A stretch of 64,000 nt of DNA from NCBI GenBank assembly GCA_963848195.1, contig CAWKCY010000001.1, positions 62,001 to 126,000 on the forward strand, written 5' to 3'. The position numbers and the translations under genes were made by a program. Under the pieces are notes generated by a model. The model was not told the origin of the DNA. It saw only the letters and a list, made by a program, of their open reading frames with translations, and did not search any database. This document shows positions 36,273-43,284 of this stretch, piece after piece. This DNA comes from CAVQBP01 sp963848195. Its GTDB lineage: Bacteria > Bacteroidota > Ignavibacteria > Ignavibacteriales > Ignavibacteriaceae. Numbering within the stretch: position 1 is the stretch's first letter; each line of letters opens with the position of its first letter.

Positions 36273-37811
36273 ATGCTTTCCAAAATTCTTACCAGTGCCA
36301 CATACGGAATTGATGCATATTTAATTGAAGTTGAAACCAATGTAGAAAAAAATATGCCTTCATTTACCATTGTCGGTTTGCCCGATAATGCTATCAAAGA
36401 AAGCCGGGAGAGAGTCATTGCAGCAATTAAAAACAGCGGATTTGATTACCGGGTAAAAAGAATAACCATAAACCTTGCACCGGCCGATATAAAAAAAGAA
36501 GGTAGCTCTTTTGATCTTCCAATTGCTGTCGGCCTATTAGCTGCTAACGGAAACGTTGAAGAGCAATCTCTAAAAGATACAATTTTTCTTGGAGAACTTT
36601 CATTAGATGGGCAGCTTCGTCCGGTAAAAGGTGCTCTACCAATTTCTGTTGAAGCTAGAAAGAAGGGAATAAAAAGAATTATTCTGCCGTTAGATTCGTC
36701 TAAAGAAGCTTCCATAGTTGAAGGGATTGATATTTACGGAATGGAAAACCTTTCGGAAGTAATAAATTTTTTAAACGGTGAAATTCAAAAGGAAAAAATA
36801 TATACAAATATTGACGAGATATTTTCGCATGTAAATATTTATCATGATGATTTTTCCGATGTTAAGGGGCAGGAGAATGTAAAACGGGCACTTGAAGTTG
36901 CAGCAGCGGGTTCTCATAACATTTTAATGATAGGACCACCCGGAAGCGGTAAAACTATGCTTGCAAAAAGAATTCCGACTATTCTTCCTCCAATGACTTT
37001 TGAAGAAGCCTTAGAAACAACAAAGATACATTCAATATCTGGGATTCTTCCGAAAGAACAAGCACTTATAACAGAAAGACCGTATAGAAGTCCGCATCAT
37101 ACTATTTCGGATGCAGCACTTGTGGGAGGGGGTTCTTTCCCAAGACCGGGTGAAGTTTCTTATGCGCACCATGGGGTTTTATTTTTAGATGAACTGCCGG
37201 AATTTAAGAAGAATGTTCTAGAGGTTTTAAGACAGCCTTTGGAAGATGCAAAGGTAACAGTCAGCAGATCGAAGCTCTCTTTAGAGTTCCCGGCAAATTT
37301 TATGCTTGCATCAGCAATGAATCCCTGTCCCTGCGGATTTTATACAGATCCAAATAAGGAGTGCACATGCGCCCCTCCCCAGATTCAAAGATATATGGCA
37401 AAAATATCCGGCCCCCTTCTGGATAGAATCGATATTCATATTGAAGTCCCAGCAGTAAAATATAAAGAGCTTTCCGCAAACACAAAAAGTGAACCCTCTT
37501 CCGAAATCAGGAAAAGGGTTATAAATGCAAGAAATATTCAGTATAAAAGATTTGAAAAAACAAAGCATATTTATAATAATCGGGATATGGGCTCAAAGGA
37601 GGTAAGACAGTTCTGCAAACTCGATTCTGCAGGTTCGGATTTACTGAAAATGGCAATGACAAAGCTCGGATTATCCGCAAGAGCATACGATAGAATCTTA
37701 AAAGTAAGCAGAACAATAGCAGACCTGGACGAATCCGAAAATATTTTACCCCAGCATATAAGTGAAGCTATTCAATATAGAAGCCTGGATAGGGAATTGT
37801 GGAAACACTAG
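36273..37811 (+). CDS. comM: ComM/YifB-family Mg-chelatase-like AAA ATPase
   Basis: A 512-residue protein of the YifB/ComM group, a hexameric helicase that promotes branch migration during natural transformation. The start MLSKILTSATYGIDAYLIEVE is conserved, the Walker A GPPGSGKT is near residue 222, Walker B is LFLDELPEF, and the sensor region with ANFMLASAMNPCPCGF follows. Length is normal. Copy 3 of the dispersed repeat starts 29 bases after the stop. Confidence 0.95.
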   Translation: MLSKILTSATYGIDAYLIEVETNVEKNMPSFTIVGLPDNAIKESRERVIAAIKNSGFDYRVKRITINLAPADIKKEGSSFDLPIAVGLLAANGNVEEQSLKDTIFLGELSLDGQLRPVKGALPISVEARKKGIKRIILPLDSSKEASIVEGIDIYGMENLSEVINFLNGEIQKEKIYTNIDEIFSHVNIYHDDFSDVKGQENVKRALEVAAAGSHNILMIGPPGSGKTMLAKRIPTILPPMTFEEALETTKIHSISGILPKEQALITERPYRSPHHTISDAALVGGGSFPRPGEVSYAHHGVLFLDELPEFKKNVLEVLRQPLEDAKVTVSRSKLSLEFPANFMLASAMNPCPCGFYTDPNKECTCAPPQIQRYMAKISGPLLDRIDIHIEVPAVKYKELSANTKSEPSSEIRKRVINARNIQYKRFEKTKHIYNNRDMGSKEVRQFCKLDSAGSDLLKMAMTKLGLSARAYDRILKVSRTIADLDESENILPQHISEAIQYRSLDRELWKH

Positions 37812-38463
37812 ATTAGCTAAGGTTAATACCCATCTTTCCAGAGCCTGTGTTACCACATAATTCTGAAACAAAGGTTAACACTGGACTTCCAGTCCAGTCC
37901 TTCCCCCTCTCCTTGCTAAGGAGAGGGGGCTGGGGGGTGAGGTTGTTTAGACATTTTCACACAGCCTCTTTATCCAACGGATAATCACAGTCCGGTGAGC
38001 ATCGCAATCCCCAATTTTACCCCTACCGGACTTCAGTCCGCCCCCCCCCAACTTGCTCCCTGTCCATCAAATTCCAAACTGCTATTTAATTTTTACAAAT
38101 CTTTTTATATCTTTAAATTACATTTAATTACTTAAACAGCACAATAAATGTATGAACAATTTATTCTTACATATTCAAAATAAAAATATCTCAAGTTACT
38201 CTCCGGCATTATCTTTTCAATTATCTAATGGCCATCAAACAGCCGTCAACTCCATGTTACCACCTTCTCTACTCCTTCAATCCAAAGTAATTACCATTTT
38301 CTAACTAAATAAGTTCTTAAAACATCAATAACTCCGGAAACTCGCAATCAAATACCATTTTTAACTCTTTATTAGATAGAAACCTGTTAAACTTTGAAGT
38401 TTAGAGATTTTTGTTTATTTGTTATTTATATTTTGTTCGTTTTGAATTTAAGTTTTGGATGCC
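37812..38463. other. Long non-coding region after comM
   Basis: About 650 bases with no gene. The first part is the dispersed element (37841-37980). After it, GGACTTCAGTCC-type hairpins occur (38025-38042) next to a run of nine or ten C, then AT-rich sequence of no clear content. A decayed accessory region. Confidence 0.55.
37841..37980. repeat. Dispersed element with terminal inverted repeats, copy 3 (diverged)
   Basis: The left end GAGCCTGTGT and right end ATTTTCACACAGCCTCTTT, then TATCCAACGG, match copies 1 and 2. The interior is different: a palindrome ACTGGACT/AGTCCAGT (37880-37898) and a 12-base stem (CCCCCTCTCCTT / AAGGAGAGGGGG, 37903-37929) followed by CTGGGGGGTGAGG. The element therefore shares ends but not its middle. 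Confidence 0.7.
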
Positions 38464-38730
38464 ATGGAACAAATACCGAAAAATTTTATCCTCTTCAATC
38501 CTTTTGATTATCCGGAATATACCATAAGTCGTATTCTTGAATATGGCGATAAAGAAGCTGTAACATGGATGCAAAAAATTTTCACCGATTCTCAAATTAA
38601 AAATGTTATAAAAAATGACAGAAAAATCTCTTCAAAATCTGCAAACTTTTGGGCTTTGATATATAATATTCCATTAAGTGAAATATCATCATCGGATTCC
38701 ATGTCTCACATTCCGGCTTTGTTTCTCTAA
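38464..38730 (+). CDS. DUF6922-like antitoxin-type protein
   Basis: An 88-residue protein. Residues 4-70 (PKNFILFNPFDYPEYTISRI, then YGDKEAVTWMQKIF, KNDRKISSKSANFWALIYNIP) resemble the small DUF6922-type proteins that usually stand before an AbiEii-like nucleotidyltransferase toxin. No toxin gene follows. The last residues (SSSDSMSHIPALFL) look like read-through into foreign sequence that belongs, in another frame, to a T9SS domain fragment. So the gene has probably lost its natural 3' end. The ATG at 38464 is chosen over TTG at 38455. The family call is from memory of the pattern. Confidence 0.5.
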   Translation: MEQIPKNFILFNPFDYPEYTISRILEYGDKEAVTWMQKIFTDSQIKNVIKNDRKISSKSANFWALIYNIPLSEISSSDSMSHIPALFL

Positions 38731-38894
38731 AGGTATATGATTTGTTAGGCAGGGAGGTAGCAGCACTTGTTAATGAAAACAAAACCCCTGGATTTTATCA
38801 GGTCAATTTTAATGCAAATAAACTGGTGAACGGGATTTATTTTTATAGAATTAAAAGTGGGAATTTTGTCAAAACTAAAAAATGCTGCTTTTAA
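38706..38894 (+). pseudogene. Loose T9SS type A sorting-domain fragment
   Basis: Starting within the preceding gene but in another frame, the sequence reads SGFVSLKVYDLLGREVAALV, then NENKTPGFYQVNFNANKLVN, then GIYFYRIKSGNFVKTKKCCF and a stop. That is the second half of a T9SS sorting domain without its NPFNP start and without a passenger. The terminal KKCCF replaces the usual KKMLL. It is a broken end of a former cargo gene. Confidence 0.7.
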
Positions 38895-38918
38895 AGTGGT
38901 ATACGGCATCGAACAAAA

Positions 38919-38972
38919 AAATTCAATGTCCCCGGTATAATATAACATTGCCGGGGATTTTGAATTTGTAAT
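38919..38972 (+). terminator. Large hairpin after the sorting-domain fragment
   Basis: AAATTCAATGTCCCCGG and CCGGGGATTTTGAATTT form a long stem around a 15-base loop, and then TAATTTTT follows. It would end any transcript from the antitoxin-like gene and seems to be the original terminator of the lost T9SS gene. Confidence 0.75.
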
Positions 38973-39069
38973 TTTTCGAAAATCAAGTGGATTTGTAACT
39001 TTTAATCCTTTTTTGTAATTTTATGAAGCTTTTTTCAGCATTCCTTTTATTTATCCATATCTTAATAGT

Positions 39070-39098
39070 TTGCATTTTTGCAAGAATCAAAATATATT
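39070..39098 (+). promoter_or_regulatory. Sigma70-like promoter for the tRNA/L33 run
   Basis: TTGCAT, a 17-base spacer and TATATT lie about 22 bases before the first base of tRNA-Tyr. Spacing is ideal. No start-site data are available. Confidence 0.6.
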
Positions 39099-39120
39099 TG
39101 TTGTCTGTATTTTTTAATTC

Positions 39121-39204
39121 GGGCGGACGCCGGAGTTGGAGAGCCGGGGCGGACTGTAAATCCGTTGGCTGACGCCTTTGGGGGTTCGAATCCCTCGCCG
39201 CCCA
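39121..39204 (+). tRNA. tRNA-Tyr (GTA)
   Basis: Cloverleaf with acceptor GGGCGGA and GCCGCCC (the last pair is A-G), anticodon loop CTGTAAA in the stem CGGA/TCCG, a long variable arm as expected for class II, and GGTTCGAATCC in the T arm. The CCA end is not encoded. Confidence 0.95.
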
Positions 39205-39500
39205 CGCTTTCTATTTATGATGGATACTTAAAGGGAATAAATATTTAGTTGTAATCTTCATTCCCTTATTTTTTTGTTCTTTTTTTATTGATGATTTTAA
39301 GAATTCTTAATCTTACGCAACATCCCATCCGGAATCGGTAAGCAACGCAACTTGATTAAGCGTTTTGCCTTCGCTCCAGAGGAGCGACATATTTATAGAA
39401 TCAGAATTAACCAAATCTTCTGCACTCCCTAGGAGTGCAATTTAGAGAAGAAGGAAAAAGTTCTTAAAAAATATTGCTAGACTAAAAAAGTTTCCTAAAT
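39205..39500. other. Spacer between tRNA-Tyr and tRNA-Gly with two short perfect palindromes
   Basis: No gene. TCGCTCCAGAGGAGCGA at 39371-39387 and TGCACTCCCTAGGAGTGCA at 39421-39439 are both perfect stems with a three-base centre; ACATATTTATAGAA stands after the first one. The whole resembles a scattered intergenic repeat of related genomes. Confidence 0.6.
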
Positions 39501-39574
39501 GCGGGAGTAACTCAGTTGGCTAGAGTCACAGCCTTCCAAGCTGTTGGTCGCGGGTTCGAGTCCCGTCTCCCGCT
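39501..39574 (+). tRNA. tRNA-Gly (TCC)
   Basis: Acceptor GCGGGAG pairs with CTCCCGC; anticodon loop CTTCCAA in stem ACAGC/GCTGT; T arm GGGTTCGAGTCCC. No encoded CCA. Confidence 0.95.
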
Positions 39575-39728
39575 CAAGTGAGTTATAAAACGTACATATT
39601 GAAGAGGGTTCTTATACATTTTGATGAGTATGAAACATGAAGCGAAGCCGTTCAGCGAGAAATGTATCTGAAATCCTTAAAAAACACGAAAAGGTTTTTA
39701 GAATCAGTTGAAGGGATTAAGTAGAACT

Positions 39729-39801
<73 letters not shown>

Positions 39802-39906
39802 CAAAAAGATTGGTTGAAATTATAAGGTTAAAAAATTTTAAAAACAATCTTGCAATTTTGCAATCAACCTAAAGATTAAATAAAAAAATATAAATTAGTT
39901 TAAATT

Positions 39907-40056
39907 ATGAGAGATATAATAACACTAGAATGTACGGAGTGTAAGAGAAGAAATTACACTACTACAAAAAATAAACGTAACCATCCCGGCAGAGTTGAAT
40001 TTAAAAAATACTGCCGTTGGGATAAAAAACATACTATTCATAAGGAAACAAAATAG
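39907..40056 (+). CDS. rpmG: 50S ribosomal protein L33
   Basis: A 49-residue protein (MRDIITLECTECKRRNYTTT ... KYCRWDKKHTIHKETK) lying between tRNA-Thr and tRNA-Trp, the usual place. The first zinc pair CTEC is kept. In the second pair the usual CxxC is CRWD, so one metal ligand is replaced by Asp. No clear ribosome binding site is seen. Confidence 0.95.
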   Translation: MRDIITLECTECKRRNYTTTKNKRNHPGRVEFKKYCRWDKKHTIHKETK

Positions 40057-40064
40057 AGATTGTT

Positions 40065-40138
40065 ACGTCAGTAGCTCAATTGGCTAGAGCAGCGGTCTCC
40101 AAAACCGCAGGTTGGGGGTTCGAGTCCCTCCTGACGTG
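40065..40138 (+). tRNA. tRNA-Trp (CCA)
   Basis: Acceptor ACGTCAG pairs with CTGACGT; anticodon loop CTCCAAA in stem GCGGT/ACCGC; T arm GGGGGTTCGAGTCCCTC. It sits 31 bases before secE, in the common tRNA-Trp-secE-nusG order. Confidence 0.95.
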
Positions 40139-40169
40139 CAGTAATTACTAAGTTATTAAAGAGAAATTC

Positions 40170-40352
40170 ATGAAAGATAAAATTATTGGCTTTTTTGATG
40201 ACGTAATGAAGGAAATGAAAAAAGTCACATGGCCTACAAAAGATGAATTGAAAGAGTCAACTACTGTCGTTATTGTTGTATGTTTAATTATTGCTGCTTT
40301 CACATATGTAATCGACATGGCAATTAATCAAATTTTTAGAGGAATTTTTTAG
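40170..40352 (+). CDS. secE: Preprotein translocase subunit SecE
   Basis: A 60-residue, one-helix subunit of the Sec channel. Signature: FFDDVMKEMKKVTWPTKDEL, then the membrane helix TVVIVVCLIIAAFTYVIDMA. The last base overlaps the start of nusG, so the two are translationally coupled. Confidence 0.95.
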   Translation: MKDKIIGFFDDVMKEMKKVTWPTKDELKESTTVVIVVCLIIAAFTYVIDMAINQIFRGIF

Positions 40353-40897
40353 TGCAGGATTTAGATAAAAAATGGTATGTAGTTAGAACTTTCTCCGGAC
40401 ATGAAAATAAAGTAAAAACTTTACTTGAATCTGAACTCGAAGACAACGAACCATTGCGGGTTAAAATTGAAGAGATTTTAGTGCCTATGGAAAAAGTCTT
40501 TGAAGTTAAGGATGGAAAAAAGAAAAGTAAAACAAAAAACTTTTTTCCGGGATATATTTTAATTCATGCTGATTTAGATAACCAGGTTAAAGAATTCATT
40601 TTGAATACTCAATCAGTTATGGGGTTCCTTGGTACTAAAAATAATCCAAATCCTTTGCAGCCTGAAGAAGTCAAAAGAATAGTGGGACGTATTACTCAGG
40701 ATGAAAGCGGCGAAAGAATGGAAACTATTTTCAGATCTGGTGATCTTGTTAAAATTATAGACGGGCCTTTCAATAATTTTACCGGTACAGTACAGGAAGT
40801 AAATGAAGAAAAAATGAAAATTAAAGTGATGGTTTCAATTTTTGGAAGAAAAACTCCTGTTGAAATCGATTTTGTTCAAGCTGAGTTAGAAAAATAA
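40352..40897 (+). CDS. nusG: Transcription termination/antitermination factor NusG
   Basis: A 181-residue NusG with the N-terminal domain KKWYVVRTFSGHENKVK and the C-terminal KOW domain (FRSGDLVKIIDGPFNNFTGT). It binds RNA polymerase and couples it to ribosomes or Rho. The GTG start overlaps the last base of secE. Confidence 0.97.
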   Translation: MQDLDKKWYVVRTFSGHENKVKTLLESELEDNEPLRVKIEEILVPMEKVFEVKDGKKKSKTKNFFPGYILIHADLDNQVKEFILNTQSVMGFLGTKNNPNPLQPEEVKRIVGRITQDESGERMETIFRSGDLVKIIDGPFNNFTGTVQEVNEEKMKIKVMVSIFGRKTPVEIDFVQAELEK

Positions 40898-40917
40898 TTT
40901 TATAAGGTAGTAACTAT

Positions 40918-41343
40918 ATGGCTAAAAAAATAACAGGATATATTAAATTACAAATTCCTGCAGGCAAAGCAAATCCCTCTCCGCCTGTTGGTCCGGCACT
41001 TGGACAAAAAGGCGTTAACATTATGGAATTTTGTAAACAGTTTAATGCTAAAACTTCGGAAAAAGAAGGATTAATTATACCGGTTGTAATTACAGTTTTT
41101 GCCGATAAATCTTTTACTTTTATAACTAAAACTCCTCCTGCAGCTATTTTGTTGAAGAGAGCTGCAAAGGTTGATAAAGGATCTCCCGAATCAAATCGAA
41201 ATAAAATCGGTAAAGTTACAAAAGATCAGGTAAAAGAAATTGCCGAATTAAAAATGCCCGATCTTAATGCCTTCGATGTTGATCATGCTATGAGTATGGT
41301 CGCTGGTACAGCTCGTAGTATGGGAATTTCAGTTGAAGATTAA
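40918..41343 (+). CDS. rplK: 50S ribosomal protein L11
   Basis: 141 residues, starting MAKKITGYIKLQIPAGKANP with PPVGPALGQKGVNIMEFCK, at the GTPase centre of the ribosome. The C-terminal RNA-binding domain with DLNAFDVDHAMSMVAGTARS is complete. A GGTAG ribosome site precedes ATG. Confidence 0.98.
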   Translation: MAKKITGYIKLQIPAGKANPSPPVGPALGQKGVNIMEFCKQFNAKTSEKEGLIIPVVITVFADKSFTFITKTPPAAILLKRAAKVDKGSPESNRNKIGKVTKDQVKEIAELKMPDLNAFDVDHAMSMVAGTARSMGISVED

Positions 41344-41375
41344 TTTTTTATTATACGATTTTTAATGGTGAATCA

Positions 41376-42071
41376 ATGAAAAAATCTAAAAGATATAAAG
41401 AAGTTTTGAAAAATACAGATAGAACAAAAGAATATTCAATAATTGATGCGGTTAAAGCGTTAAAAGATAATTCCAAAGTTAAATTTGTCGAAACCCTCGA
41501 TTGTTCAATTAAACTTGGTGTTGATCCGAGACATGCAGATCAGATGATAAGAGGAACTGTTTCATTACCTCATGGAACCGGTAAAAAGGTTAGAGTTTTG
41601 GTCATTACAAAAACAAAAGCGCAAGAAGCCATGGATGCCGGTGCTGATTATGCCGGTTTTGAAGAATATATTGAAAAGATTAAAGGCGGGTGGACTGATA
41701 TAGATGTTATTGTTGCTTCACCCGATACAATGTCGGAATTAGGAAAATTAGGTAAAATTTTAGGCCCTAAAGGTCTTATGCCCAATCCTAAAAGCGGTAC
41801 TGTTACTCAGGATGTTGCACAAGCTGTTAAAGAAGTGAAAGCAGGTAAAATAGAATTTAGAGTAGAAAAGGCAGGTATCGTTCATACACCATTAGGAAAG
41901 CTTAATTTTGAGGCTGAAAAATTAGAAGAAAATGCTAAAGCTTTTTTAAATACAATTATTAAAATGAAACCATCTTCGGCTAAAGGACAGTATGTAAAGA
42001 GTATTTTCCTTTCGTCAACGATGGGTCCCGGATTAAGAATTTCTAAAGACGAACTTCCTGCTGTTCATTAA
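41376..42071 (+). CDS. rplA: 50S ribosomal protein L1
   Basis: 231 residues, L1-stalk protein and usual repressor of its own operon. Family parts seen: KFVETLDCSIKLGVDPRHAD, LGKLGKILGPKGLMPNPKSG and AKGQYVKSIFLSSTMGPG. It follows rplK by 32 bases. Confidence 0.98.
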   Translation: MKKSKRYKEVLKNTDRTKEYSIIDAVKALKDNSKVKFVETLDCSIKLGVDPRHADQMIRGTVSLPHGTGKKVRVLVITKTKAQEAMDAGADYAGFEEYIEKIKGGWTDIDVIVASPDTMSELGKLGKILGPKGLMPNPKSGTVTQDVAQAVKEVKAGKIEFRVEKAGIVHTPLGKLNFEAEKLEENAKAFLNTIIKMKPSSAKGQYVKSIFLSSTMGPGLRISKDELPAVH

Positions 42072-42084
42072 TCAATAAATAAGT

Positions 42085-42163
42085 TTACGCACTCAAAAAA
42101 AATAAATGCTTCAAATCCCGATGAAAAACGGGAAAGGCCAGCACCAATAATGTATTATTTGGT
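42085..42163 (+). ncRNA. Putative L10 leader (autoregulatory RNA)
   Basis: The 103-base gap before rplJ holds CCCGATGAAAAACGGGAAAG, then GCCAGCACCAATAATG and TATTATTTGGT. A hairpin CCCG..CGGG with GATGAAAA and the following AAGGCCAG resembles known rplJ leaders of Firmicutes, where L10 with L12 binds. Call rests on remembered leader pattern and position. Confidence 0.55.
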
Positions 42164-42174
42164 ATGGGAGAAAA

Positions 42175-42699
42175 ATGATAAAGAATGAAAAACCTGGGAT
42201 CATTTCAGTAATAAAAGAAATGATCGATCAATCGTCTGCAGTTTATCTTGCGGATTATAGTGGAATTCCGGTTGAAGATATTAATGGAATACGAAACCAA
42301 TTCCGTAATGAAGGAGTAAAATACAAAGTATTCAAAAATACTTTGTTTAAGAGAGCTCTTGATGAATCCGGCAAATATGAAAAATTAGCAGATCACCTAT
42401 TCGGAATGACTGGTTATGTTTTTGCTTCTGAAAATAGCCCTGTTGCTCCGGCAAAAATCATTAAAAAATATTTTGATGATAAACAAAAATTAGTACTAAA
42501 AGCCTGTTATATTGAAAATCAATATTATGATGGAAGTAAATTAAATGAATTAGCATCTCTTCCTTCTAAAAAAGAAATAATTGCAGGCATATTGGCTAGC
42601 TTGAATTCACCAGCTTCCGGTATAGTTGGTACTATAAACGCTGTTATGAGAGATCTGGTTAGTGTTATTGATGAGATCTCAAAGAAAGAAGCCGCATAA
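42175..42699 (+). CDS. rplJ: 50S ribosomal protein L10
   Basis: 174 residues. It anchors L7/L12 dimers to the ribosome and represses its own operon. Family start (VIKEMIDQSSAVYLADYSGI) and VKYKVFKNTLFKRAL are seen, with the C-terminal L12-binding helix at the end. Confidence 0.97.
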   Translation: MIKNEKPGIISVIKEMIDQSSAVYLADYSGIPVEDINGIRNQFRNEGVKYKVFKNTLFKRALDESGKYEKLADHLFGMTGYVFASENSPVAPAKIIKKYFDDKQKLVLKACYIENQYYDGSKLNELASLPSKKEIIAGILASLNSPASGIVGTINAVMRDLVSVIDEISKKEAA

Positions 42700-42744
42700 A
42701 ATTGATAATTTTTTTTGTAAATTAATTTATTAGGAGTAATATCA

Positions 42745-43128
42745 ATGTCAGAAAAAATAGCTGAAATTGTTGAGAAAATAAAAGGCCTCTCCTTAATGGA
42801 AGCATCAGATTTGAAAAAAGCATTAGAAGATGAATTTGGTGTAACTGCCGCTGCCCCTGTTATTATTGCTGGTGGTGGTACTCAAGCCGGAGGAGCTGCT
42901 GCTCAAGTTGAAGAAAAAACAGAATTTGATGTAATTTTACAAAGTATTGGCGATAAGAAAATTAACGTTATTAAAGTTGTTAGAGCTCATACCGGCCTTG
43001 GTTTAAAAGAAGCTAAAGACTTAGTTGATTCTGCACCCAAAACTGTTAAAGAAGCTGTCTCTAAAGATGAAGCAGAAAAACTCAAAAAAGAATTTGAAGA
43101 AGCCGGCGCTACAGTAGAATTAAAATAA
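42745..43128 (+). CDS. rplL: 50S ribosomal protein L7/L12
   Basis: 127 residues: an N-terminal dimerisation part, an alanine/glycine hinge (VIIAGGGTQAGGAAAQ, 39-54), and the C-terminal factor-binding domain (KINVIKVVRAHTGLGLKEAK). TAGGAG precedes the ATG. A hairpin follows. Confidence 0.98.
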   Translation: MSEKIAEIVEKIKGLSLMEASDLKKALEDEFGVTAAAPVIIAGGGTQAGGAAAQVEEKTEFDVILQSIGDKKINVIKVVRAHTGLGLKEAKDLVDSAPKTVKEAVSKDEAEKLKKEFEEAGATVELK

Positions 43129-43168
43129 TTAATATAAATAAAAACTTTGAAAATAATGTGCTTTTTAT

Positions 43169-43207
43169 AAAAAGTGATAGGCGGTGAAAACTGCCCTATC
43201 GCTTTTT
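43169..43207 (+). terminator. Hairpin between rplL and rpoB (attenuator-like)
   Basis: AAAAAGTGATAGG pairs with CCTATCGCTTTTT (one G-T), with a 13-base loop, followed directly by the T-run. It is 41 bases after rplL, in the usual place of the partial terminator that tunes rpoB. Confidence 0.85.
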
Positions 43208-43284
43208 AATATGAATAGATGAATGAGTAAATGGTTGAATAGTTGAGATTGATTAAGTAAATGAATAATAATTGGAGGTTTAAA

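Noticed and set aside
38464..38730. Complete toxin-antitoxin module
   Set aside because: No nucleotidyltransferase toxin gene follows; only a T9SS remnant and a terminator are found.
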